Part shown: one piece after another, positions 17,524-24,764 of the stretch
Layout: the number at the start of each line of letters is the position of its first letter
Position numbering within the stretch: position 1 is the stretch's first letter
Origin: Mycobacterium sp. URHB0044
GTDB lineage: Bacteria; Actinomycetota; Actinomycetes; Mycobacteriales; Mycobacteriaceae
Length of the DNA: 64,000 nucleotides
Assembly: GCF_000620625.1 (NCBI RefSeq)
Contig: NZ_JIAW01000004.1
Location: 1 to 64,000 of the forward strand
Reading direction: 5' to 3'
Program-made: the position numbers and the translations under genes
Notes under the pieces: model-generated
Databases searched by the model: none
What the model saw: only the letters and a program-made list of their open reading frames with translations
Told to the model about the DNA's origin: nothing

Positions 17524-19767
17524 TCAATTCGCTGCCAATTGCGCAGTCAATTGGCGCACGGTCAATTGATCCCGATGACGAGCCCCATTCACGAGCAGAT
17601 GCGCGGGACGCCGTCGCCAGTGAGGCGCCCACCAGTTCGCCCGACCCATCAGTCTCATCGCGGCGGGCATGAGGATCGCGCGAATGAGTGTGGCGTCGAA
17701 CAGGATTGCTAGCGTCAACCCGACGCCAAGCAACTTGACGAACGACACCGCAGATGTGGCCATGGCGATGAACACGACTGACATGATCAGTGCCGCCGCA
17801 GTGACGACGGGGCCAACGCGTTGCAGCCCGCACATCACCGCCAGGTTCGTGTCGCCGTGCGCGCGATACTCCTCAGCGATGCGCGACAACAGGAACACTT
17901 CGTAGTCCATGGACAGCCCGAACGCGAGGCAAATGATGAGGATCGGGACCGGTGCCGGCAGTGTCCCGGTGACAGCGAAATCTCCGACCAGCCACTTGAG
18001 GTGACCCTCCTGAAAGATGAACACCATCGCGCCGAGAGTCGCAGACAGGCTGACTACGTTGAGCAGCAACGCCTTAATCGGCAGTACCACGCTTCGGGTG
18101 AACACGAACAGCACGCTGAACATCGCCAGCACCATCAGCGCCACGGCCAACGGAACTCGGTCGAACAACGCATCTTTGGTATCGGCGTTCTCTGCAGTGA
18201 GTCCGCCGACATGCGCGGTACCTGGAGCTGGTGTTCCGCGTACCTGATCAAGCAGCAGGTTGGCCGCATCGCTGTAGGGATCGACGTCTGGGATCAGCCG
18301 TAGATAGGCGCCATTCACGTCGGGCACCGGCCCTTCGCCTATCCGTTGTCCGTCGACATAGCTTGTCATTCCGAGCTTTACGGCCACGACATGCGGCAAC
18401 CGTGATAGCGCCCCGGCGTACCCGTCCAGCTGATCCGCACTCGCGGAACTGTCGAGGAGCACATCCATCGCAGCGGTCGCTTGTGCCGGGAATTCGGAGC
18501 GGATCACGTCGCCGACACTTCGGCTTTCAATCGTCGCCGGCAGCGACCGGTCATCCGGAAAGTTCAAGCGGATGGCACCGAAAGGTGCCGCAAGCACCAG
18601 AGCCAAAACCAGAACCGCGCCCCCCATCACGACCGGCCTCCGCATGACCAGCCGTGAACTGCGGAACCAGAACCCGTCTTCCTTAGCCCGCGCTTCAGCC
18701 GGCGCGTGACGCCCAAACAGCTGCGGAATCACCCGGCGCACGTTGAGCGAATCGATTCGGGAACCCAGAAGGCGCAACAGGGCGGGCATGACGACAAGCG
18801 CGCACACCGTCGCGAGAAGTATCACACCGACACACGCATAGGCGATCGACCGCAGGAACATCATCGGGAAGGCAAGCAGAGCCAGCACCGACAGCGTCAC
18901 CGTGGTGGCAGAGAATACGACCGTGCGGCCGGCGGTTCGAACCGACTCGATGATCGCATCATCGAGGGACTGGGCTCGAGTCCGTTCTTCACGGAACCTG
19001 GTCAGCACGAGAAGGCTGTAGTCGATGGCCAGAGCCAGACCGACGATCGTCGTCACGTTGAGCGCATAGTTGGACACCGGGGTGACATCCGATAACAACG
19101 CGAGAAGGCCGAGTGAACCCACGATCGAAAGCACACCGATTAGGAGCGGCAAGCCGGCTGCCACGAGACTGCCGAACACCAGTGTCATCAGCACCAGGAT
19201 TATCGGCATCGCGATTGCTTCGCTGATCCCCAAGTCGTGGTTGAGCTGATCCGTCACATCGTTGTAGCTGACCGCCTCACCGCCGAGTTCCAGCTTCAGC
19301 GGACCGCGTTCGGTGTCACGGTAAGTAGCGATGAGATGTTTGGCCGCCGCCGCAAACTCGCGCTCATCGCCTTCGACGTGCGCCACGATCAGAGCCTTCG
19401 TCCCGTCATCGCTACGCAGCAATTCGGACCGGTCTGGACCCCAGAACGAGCTGACCGTCGTGATACCAGGAGTGGCGGCAAGCTCTTGAGTAAGACCCTC
19501 GCCGGCCGCAACCGCGCCAGGATCGTCGACAGACCCGCCGCCGGTGTCGGTCGCGAGAATCACCAGGTTCGGTTTGCCGACGTGAAACCGCTGTTCGAGC
19601 ATGGCAGCGGCCCGCTGCGATTCGGAAGAAACGCTATAGAAGCCGCCGCCTGACAGCCGCTCGCCGATGCCCGACCCATACCCAAGTGCGGCGACCACGA
19701 GCACCAAAGTGGCGGCGAGAACCGTCTTCGGTCTTGCCACGGCAAGTCGTGCCAGCCGGTCTAGCAT
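17524..19767 (-). CDS. MMPL/RND-family lipid transporter
   Basis: 747 residues from ATG 19767 behind GGAGAG. The RND plan is clear: an N-terminal membrane segment (PKTVLAATLVLVVAALGYGS), an extracytoplasmic domain, five membrane segments with SLLVLTRFREER-like loop, then a repeat of the same with LAFGLSMDYEVFLLSRIAEE (about residues 590-610), the signature of proton-coupled MMPL proteins. Mycobacterial MMPL proteins export cell-envelope lipids, siderophores and isoprenoid-type lipids across the inner membrane. As first gene of a unit behind operator site 4 it is the probable exporter of the cluster product. An in-frame GTG at 19839 lacks a ribosome site. Confidence 0.9.
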   Translation of the reverse strand: MLDRLARLAVARPKTVLAATLVLVVAALGYGSGIGERLSGGGFYSVSSESQRAAAMLEQRFHVGKPNLVILATDTGGGSVDDPGAVAAGEGLTQELAATPGITTVSSFWGPDRSELLRSDDGTKALIVAHVEGDEREFAAAAKHLIATYRDTERGPLKLELGGEAVSYNDVTDQLNHDLGISEAIAMPIILVLMTLVFGSLVAAGLPLLIGVLSIVGSLGLLALLSDVTPVSNYALNVTTIVGLALAIDYSLLVLTRFREERTRAQSLDDAIIESVRTAGRTVVFSATTVTLSVLALLAFPMMFLRSIAYACVGVILLATVCALVVMPALLRLLGSRIDSLNVRRVIPQLFGRHAPAEARAKEDGFWFRSSRLVMRRPVVMGGAVLVLALVLAAPFGAIRLNFPDDRSLPATIESRSVGDVIRSEFPAQATAAMDVLLDSSASADQLDGYAGALSRLPHVVAVKLGMTSYVDGQRIGEGPVPDVNGAYLRLIPDVDPYSDAANLLLDQVRGTPAPGTAHVGGLTAENADTKDALFDRVPLAVALMVLAMFSVLFVFTRSVVLPIKALLLNVVSLSATLGAMVFIFQEGHLKWLVGDFAVTGTLPAPVPILIICLAFGLSMDYEVFLLSRIAEEYRAHGDTNLAVMCGLQRVGPVVTAAALIMSVVFIAMATSAVSFVKLLGVGLTLAILFDATLIRAILMPAAMRLMGRANWWAPHWRRRPAHLLVNGARHRDQLTVRQLTAQLAAN

Positions 19768-19865
19768 CGTGGTCTCTCCTGCGTCAGCGGTCGGAGTGGT
19801 TGACGGCGACCGCACGTCGGGAAGTCTTCCCCGTAACACCGTCGCTCTCCGTGGGCGTGACGGCA

Positions 19866-19883
19866 GCAGTAGTGCACCACTGC
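19866..19883 (-). promoter_or_regulatory. 18-bp palindromic operator, site 4
   Basis: Plus-strand GCAGTAGTGCACCACTGC; on the minus strand it is preceded by AATT. It lies 98 bases before the MMPL start. Its downstream tail (TGCCGTCACG) is the least conserved of the six. Confidence 0.75.
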
Positions 19884-20016
19884 AATTCAGCCGGTTCCGG
19901 CGCGGCGCCGACCATCTGTTCCGCGAGGGGCGGCCGCTGTGATGGGCGCCTGCTGCGACGGGTGTGCCAGCTCAAGACCATGACCAAAGTGGTAACGCCT
20001 GATACCAGCCGAGATT

Positions 20017-20034
20017 GCAGTGGCGCGCTACTGC
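20017..20034 (+). promoter_or_regulatory. 18-bp palindromic operator, site 5
   Basis: GCAGTGGCGCGCTACTGC, the exact reverse complement of sites 1 and 2, preceded by GATT and followed by ACTCGTCGCAAC. It lies 97 bases before the GGPP-synthase-like start at 20132. Confidence 0.8.
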
Positions 20035-20098
20035 ACTCGTCGCAACACGGGGCAGCCAGGATTTCCGTTGTGGAGCGAAATACCGGATCCGGTGGCAG

Positions 20099-20117
20099 TC
20101 GTTTCGCCGAGACACCG
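20099..20117 (+). promoter_or_regulatory. Conserved 5' leader element, copy 2
   Basis: TCGTTTCGCCGAGACACCG followed by CGGAAGG, matching the dxs and 7437-gene leaders with three differences. The similarity continues through the start codon into the coding sequence shared with dxs. Confidence 0.7.
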
Positions 20118-20131
20118 CGGAAGGGACGATG

Positions 20132-21154
20132 ATGGGTGAGGCAAGCACATCCGTCGCCTCCGACGCCCTCAGCGTCGACCCACCTTTGCTGACCCGTCCA
20201 TCCGATCAATTGCCCCTGGTCGCCGATCGGCTGTACGAAGTCCTTGTCAGCGGTGGCAGTTTCGACGCCATCTACCGCCACATCTTGGCCGTGCCCGGTA
20301 AACGGATCCGGGCCGGGATGGCGCTGGCCTGCGCCCGTCTGTTGCCCTCGGCCGCCGCGGTGCCGCTACGCGACGCCGTCGACGTGGCCTGTGCGATGGA
20401 GATGTTCCACGAGGCGTCGCTCGTGCACGACGACATCTGTGACGGATCGCTCTTGCGGCGCGATGCGCCGTCCGTAGCCGCTGCGTTCGGCGTTCGCAGC
20501 GCCGCCCGGGCGGGATTTCACTTGGTCAGCAAGGCTTTACAGCTGCTCGCGCGAGTGTTGGCCGACAACCCGGCGGCGTTCGCGCGGCTCGGTGAGATCT
20601 CGGGTGTCACATTTCTCGATCGGATCTCCGACCTCTCCGCCGGCCAGATCATCGAGAGTCTGCCGCCCGCGCTCGATGACGCCGTCCTGCGCCGGCATTA
20701 TGAACTCGTTGCCGGCGCGAAGACCGGCACTTTGCTCCGGCTGGCCTGCTCGTACGGCGGCACTGCGGGTGGACTCGACCACGAACGGCTGTCCGCCCTG
20801 ATGCGGTACGCAGACCAACTCACCCTCGCCTTTCAGATCATGGATGACGTCCGCGACGTCGAGGGCGGCCCGTCACTGGGCAAGGAGGCCGGCGGCGACC
20901 TTGACCGCCGGGTACCGACCTGGCCGGTGATCGAATGGCTGGCCATGCGACCTGGTTCTCGTGAAATGTGGCTCTCCGGGCTGACTTCCAGTGCCGACTT
21001 GCAGGCCGAGCTGGTGCACAGCGGGGCCACCCGCGCTGCCCGGTCCGTCGCCGTCCGCGCCGCCGAGAAGGCCTGCTGGGCCATGGACGTGTTCCCGCCC
21101 TCCCCAGCGCGTGAGCACTTGCGCGAACTGTTGGCGCGGGTGGTCTCCCGATGA
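20132..21154 (+). CDS. Polyprenyl / geranylgeranyl diphosphate synthase-like protein
   Basis: 340 residues from ATG 20132, chosen over ATG 20129 because it aligns with the dxs start in the shared leader. All trans-prenyltransferase motifs are visible: GKRIRAG (56-62), first Asp motif DDICD (100-104), GQIIES (171-176), KTGTL (197-201) and FQIMDDVRD (234-242). The second Asp motif is DDVRD. The enzyme condenses isopentenyl diphosphate onto allylic diphosphates; GGPP is the likeliest product but chain length is not certain. Residues 1-11 ([11 protein letters not shown]) are identical to the DXS N-terminus and unusual for the family. It overlaps the next gene by four bases and stands behind operator site 5. 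Confidence 0.88.
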   Translation: MGEASTSVASDALSVDPPLLTRPSDQLPLVADRLYEVLVSGGSFDAIYRHILAVPGKRIRAGMALACARLLPSAAAVPLRDAVDVACAMEMFHEASLVHDDICDGSLLRRDAPSVAAAFGVRSAARAGFHLVSKALQLLARVLADNPAAFARLGEISGVTFLDRISDLSAGQIIESLPPALDDAVLRRHYELVAGAKTGTLLRLACSYGGTAGGLDHERLSALMRYADQLTLAFQIMDDVRDVEGGPSLGKEAGGDLDRRVPTWPVIEWLAMRPGSREMWLSGLTSSADLQAELVHSGATRAARSVAVRAAEKACWAMDVFPPSPAREHLRELLARVVSR

Positions 21155-22458
21155 ACGCGGGGCGGCTCGGCATCTTGGCCTGTTTCCTTCCTGCGGACCT
21201 ACGGGCCGAAGTCACCGCCGCCCTGCTGGCGTGCCGGATGCTCAGCGCCTACGAAGACTTGAGTGACCGTTGGCGGGCTCGCTGCGCCGTCGTGGCTGCC
21301 GTGGACTACCTGACAGGCGACACCGAAACGCCGCCACCGCCGCTGCAGGCGATCGCCGTTCGCGATGTGCGGGCGCTGCTGTTGGCGCTGCCCATCGAGG
21401 GCCGCAAGCGGATCGGCCGAATGCTGGTCGATGTCGGACACGTGATGGCCCACAACCTCGATTCGCCGCTGTCGCGGACCGCATACGGCGAGGGCGTGCT
21501 GGGGCGGGTGGTGCTCTACGCCTGCTCACTGGTCACCGAAGATGCCTGTGCGGAGGCCGATCTTACTGAGCTGGCCGGATGCGTCGGCGTCACGGCCCAA
21601 TTGGCCAACGACTTACGCAACGGCGAACTGGCAGTGTATGGCACCCGCGACCGCCAAGAACTGACCCGGGCGGTGATGCTCCGCCTGCTGGCTCCCGCCT
21701 TCGGCAGCTTCGCCCTGCTGGACCGGCTCGGCCCGAGCACCCCGAGTCGCGCCGTCCGGGCGGCGATGGCCTATCTGACGATCACCACCACCGCGTACTT
21801 TTGCATGGCCGTCGGGGCGCCGACGCCCTACCGGCGAAGTCTGGGGCTGGTGGAAGCGGTGCGGGCCGCCCAATCGCCGGTTCGCTGGGCCACGATGCTG
21901 AAGCGGGTGCGGCGTTCCGCCGACGGCGCGATCCACCAGCTTTTAGCTGCGTCGCCCAAGCCCGCCGCCGAGGCTGGACTCACCAACAGTTCGGGCCCGG
22001 CCGCCGACGTCCTCGGCCTCGGTGATCTGCGCTCGATGTCGCCCTCAACGGGACCGCTTCTCGTCGCCGCCACCTTCGCCCTCATCGAAGCCCTGCCGGA
22101 AGCACCGCTGACCGGCGAACTGCCGCAGATCCAAGTGCGCCGCATGATGATCGCCGACCATCTGGCCTTCGGCGCCCTGGAACGGCTGCCACTCCGCGAC
22201 GCCGACGCTATGCGCTCCCTCGCAACGCAATTCCAGCTCAGCGCCCTCGACACCGCCGGCCAAGGGGGATGCCAGCGCCTGAACCCAGAAACAAATGTTG
22301 GTGACCAGGTCCGCGGCCGTCAGTCCGAGGTCGGCGTGAATTGCGCTGCGCGAGGCGTGAGCGAGGAACCGTTGCGGCACACCGACACTGCGCACCGGTG
22401 TGTCGATCCGCGCCTCGCGCATCCGGGCCGCCACGGCCGCGCCAACCCCGCCGTGTAG
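21151..22458 (+). CDS. Squalene/phytoene-synthase-like protein with an antisense-derived C-terminal tail
   Basis: 435 residues by reading frame, ATG overlapping the upstream stop (ATGA). The family pattern is present but degenerate: YEDLSD (about 32-37) stands for the first Asp motif and [15 protein letters not shown] (about 150-164) for the second, where active enzymes usually have Asp residues in ILRDxxED. It may catalyse or regulate head-to-head condensation, or be inactive. Family-like sequence ends near residue 371; the last 64 residues (from about 22264) are encoded opposite the dxs 3' end and look like antisense translation. This suggests the original stop was lost. Partner of the GGPP-synthase-like gene in a two-gene unit. 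Confidence 0.78.
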   Translation: MNAGRLGILACFLPADLRAEVTAALLACRMLSAYEDLSDRWRARCAVVAAVDYLTGDTETPPPPLQAIAVRDVRALLLALPIEGRKRIGRMLVDVGHVMAHNLDSPLSRTAYGEGVLGRVVLYACSLVTEDACAEADLTELAGCVGVTAQLANDLRNGELAVYGTRDRQELTRAVMLRLLAPAFGSFALLDRLGPSTPSRAVRAAMAYLTITTTAYFCMAVGAPTPYRRSLGLVEAVRAAQSPVRWATMLKRVRRSADGAIHQLLAASPKPAAEAGLTNSSGPAADVLGLGDLRSMSPSTGPLLVAATFALIEALPEAPLTGELPQIQVRRMMIADHLAFGALERLPLRDADAMRSLATQFQLSALDTAGQGGCQRLNPETNVGDQVRGRQSEVGVNCAARGVSEEPLRHTDTAHRCVDPRLAHPGRHGRANPAV

Positions 22459-24222
22459 CCCCGACTCTTCGAGCGTCACGACCAGGCGAACATCGCCGGC
22501 AAGTTTCACCACTTGCGCGGGCACTGGAAGCACCCACCGAGGATCGACCACCAGACCGGCCACACCACGCTTCGCCAGTGTCGCCGTCGCCCTCAGGGCG
22601 ACCGACGCCATCGGCCCGACCGCGACCAACAGAACATCTGGATCCTTTGGGCGGCAAAGTACATCGACGCCATCGACTCGTTCCAGGGCTTCGATATCCG
22701 CACCCACCGATCCCTTCGGGAACCGGACCGCGGTCGGGCCGTCATCGACACCGAGCGCCTCGCCGAACAGTTCGCGGAGCGAAGCGGCATCGCGTGGGGC
22801 TGCGACTCGCATGCCGGGCACCATGCCCAACAGCGACAAATCCCACACGCCGTTGTGGCTGGCCCCATCGGGCCCTGTTATGCCTGCCCGGTCCAAAACG
22901 AATGTCACGGGCAATTTCAGCAGTGCGACATCCATCATCACTTGGTCGAAGGCGCGGTTCAGAAAGGTCGAGTAAATGGCGACCACCGGATGCATGCCGC
23001 CGAGCGCCAGCCCCGCTGCGGATGTGACCGCGTGTTGCTCCGCGATCCCCACATCGAACATCCGGTTGGGGAACCGCTTTCCAAACGCCGCCAAACCGGT
23101 CGGCCCCGGCATCGCGGCGGTGATCGCAACGATGTCGTCGCGGCGCGTACCCCATTGGAGCAGCTCACTGGCAAAGACGTCCGTCCATTGCGGAGCATCG
23201 GTGGCTGGCTTCGGTTTGCCAGTTCGAGGATCGATCGGTCCGCACGCATGCATGCGGTCAGCCGTATCTTCCTCCGCCGGGCGGTATCCCATTCCTTTCT
23301 GGGTCACCGTGTGGACGATGACTGGGCCACCCACGTCCGTTGCCTCACGTAGGGCCGTCTCTAGCGCAAAAATATCGTGTCCGTCGATCGGGCCGAGATA
23401 CCCGATGCCCAAATCTCCGAACAACGTTCGCGGACTCAACGCATCCTTCAATCCTTCCCCTACCGCGTGCAGTAGCGAATGGATGGGACGTCCGAGCAGC
23501 GGCAGCTTGGCAATATCCCTTTTCACCGAGGCCAGGGGCCGCTCGTAACCGGGGCGCGTCCGGAGGCTCGTCAGACGGTCGGCAATTCCGCCGATCGTTG
23601 GTGCATAAGACCTGCCGTTATCGTTGAGCACGACAATGACGCGACGGGCTTTGCCGGCAGCGATGTTGTTCATTGCCTCCCAACACATTCCACCGGTGAG
23701 GGCGCCGTCACCAACGATCGCGACCACGCGGCGATCTTTACTGCCGGTCAGTTCGAATGCCTTTGCCAACCCGTCCGCGTAGGAAAGCGCCGCCGACGCA
23801 TGCGAAGACTCGACCCAGTCGTGGTCGCTTTCTGCCCGCGACGGATACCCCGACAGGCCGCCTGAGGCCCGCAACCGGTCGAAGTCGTCTTGGCGGCCCG
23901 TCAGAAGCTTATGCGGGTAGGCCTGATGGCCGGTGTCGAAGATCAATGCATCACGCGGCGACTCGAATACCCGATGAAGGGCGATGGTCAACTCGACGAC
24001 ACCAAGGTTCGGACCGAGATGTCCCCCTGAAGCCGACACCTTTTCAATGAGGAATGCCCTGATCTCATCTGCGAGTCTCGTCAACTCATCGCGCGACAAT
24101 CCCTGCAAGTCATGCGGATCCCGGATATGGCCAAGGACGGCCAGGGGATCGGATTGGCTGGGGGGCGAAGGCCGGTCAACGCTGATGCCGTCGGATGCGA
24201 CCGATGTGCTTGCCTCACCCAT
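22045..24222 (-). CDS. dxs: 1-deoxy-D-xylulose-5-phosphate synthase, accessory copy, with extended tail
   Basis: 725 residues from ATG 24222. DXS makes 1-deoxyxylulose 5-phosphate from pyruvate and glyceraldehyde 3-phosphate, the entry step of the MEP pathway, using thiamine diphosphate. Visible: [35 protein letters not shown], the thiamine-binding [16 protein letters not shown], and the C-terminal transketolase part ending [19 protein letters not shown]. Family members usually have about 620-645 residues; here homology ends near residue 650 and 75 further residues (22045-22272) are antisense to the phytoene-synthase-like gene. Residues 1-11 match the GGPP synthase. Presence inside the cluster suggests a dedicated precursor supply in addition to a housekeeping dxs elsewhere (inference). 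Confidence 0.93.
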   Translation of the reverse strand: MGEASTSVASDGISVDRPSPPSQSDPLAVLGHIRDPHDLQGLSRDELTRLADEIRAFLIEKVSASGGHLGPNLGVVELTIALHRVFESPRDALIFDTGHQAYPHKLLTGRQDDFDRLRASGGLSGYPSRAESDHDWVESSHASAALSYADGLAKAFELTGSKDRRVVAIVGDGALTGGMCWEAMNNIAAGKARRVIVVLNDNGRSYAPTIGGIADRLTSLRTRPGYERPLASVKRDIAKLPLLGRPIHSLLHAVGEGLKDALSPRTLFGDLGIGYLGPIDGHDIFALETALREATDVGGPVIVHTVTQKGMGYRPAEEDTADRMHACGPIDPRTGKPKPATDAPQWTDVFASELLQWGTRRDDIVAITAAMPGPTGLAAFGKRFPNRMFDVGIAEQHAVTSAAGLALGGMHPVVAIYSTFLNRAFDQVMMDVALLKLPVTFVLDRAGITGPDGASHNGVWDLSLLGMVPGMRVAAPRDAASLRELFGEALGVDDGPTAVRFPKGSVGADIEALERVDGVDVLCRPKDPDVLLVAVGPMASVALRATATLAKRGVAGLVVDPRWVLPVPAQVVKLAGDVRLVVTLEESGLHGGVGAAVAARMREARIDTPVRSVGVPQRFLAHASRSAIHADLGLTAADLVTNICFWVQALASPLAGGVEGAELELRCEGAHSVGVAEWQPFQGAEGQMVGDHHAAHLDLRQFAGQRCFRQGFDEGEGGGDEKRSR

Positions 24223-24236
24223 AATCCTGCCTTCCG

Positions 24237-24255
24237 CGATGTCCTGGCGAAACGA
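24237..24255 (-). promoter_or_regulatory. Conserved 5' leader element, copy 3
   Basis: On the minus strand TCGTTTCGCCAGGACATCG, followed by CGGAAGG and the dxs start 15 bases on. Identical to copy 1. It lies inside the operon between the small upstream gene and dxs, not next to a palindrome, so it may be a translation or processing element rather than part of a promoter. Confidence 0.7.
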
Positions 24256-24301
24256 CGGCAAGAGATCCAAGACCTCAGTCGAAGAACGGGTCGGTTCGCC
24301 G

Positions 24302-24598
24302 TCACAGCCTGTGCATTTCTCGCGCCATTGCGGCATGCTCGAGGTAGGCAGGGCGGCGCGGTGGATAATGCCGCGGTACTGGCTGCGCATCCCCAGCCGA
24401 ACTCGAAAACATCGCGCGCACGGCGGCAATCAGCCCATGGCTTGGCTTCGACCGCGGCAACGCCGCGGCTGCCGCAGTGCTAAAGGCCACTTCCTGTTCG
24501 GTGATGAGGACCAGCGGCCGGCTCGCCGCTACAGTGACGTTCTCAGGATCTTCGGCGGCATACCGTGAATCATTCTGTGCCGCGATTAAGTCGGACAC
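24302..24598 (-). CDS. Small conserved-looking protein upstream of dxs, function unknown
   Basis: 98 residues from GTG 24598, behind a strong GGGAGG five bases upstream; this beats the longer ATG at 24631. Ordered segments include [20 protein letters not shown] and the C-terminal [20 protein letters not shown]. Short proteins of this general make-up occur in mycobacteria, but I cannot name a family or function. It is the first gene behind operator site 6 and lies 79 bases before dxs, so the two are probably co-transcribed. Confidence 0.6.
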   Translation of the reverse strand: MSDLIAAQNDSRYAAEDPENVTVAASRPLVLITEQEVAFSTAAAAALPRSKPSHGLIAAVRAMFSSSAGDAQPVPRHYPPRRPAYLEHAAMAREMHRL

Positions 24599-24658
24599 TT
24601 TGCGCCTCCCTTCGGAGTTGTGACCAGACAATCGTCGCTCGCGTTAGTTGCGACGTGC

Positions 24659-24676
24659 GCAGTAGTGCGCCACTGC
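24659..24676 (-). promoter_or_regulatory. 18-bp palindromic operator, site 6
   Basis: Plus-strand GCAGTAGTGCGCCACTGC; on the minus strand it is preceded by GATT and followed by GCACGTCGCAAC. It lies 60 bases before the GTG of the small gene ahead of dxs, the shortest spacing of the six. Confidence 0.8.
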
Positions 24677-24764
24677 AATCTGACCTCCGCACGGAGGCTG
24701 CTTGACTGTGGTTTCGCGACAACCATGGCGACGGCGCCCCGGTGCAGGCGTCAGGGCGCGCTGT

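Larger units (their letters stand above)
19768..20131. other. Divergent control region between the MMPL and GGPP-synthase-like genes
   Basis: A 364-base region with two outward-facing operator sites (19866-19883 and 20017-20034), 133 bases apart, and the conserved leader next to the plus-strand gene. No convincing coding sequence lies between them. No clear minus-35/minus-10 pair could be assigned. Confidence 0.6.

Noticed and set aside
23467..23473. GCAGTAG inside dxs as a possible seventh operator
   Set aside because: The second half of the palindrome is missing, as are the flanking ATT and CTCG elements.
7537..24676. The six palindromes as CRISPR repeats or mobile-element ends
   Set aside because: Spacing is kilobases, no spacers or transposase genes are present, and every copy has a fixed relation to a gene start.
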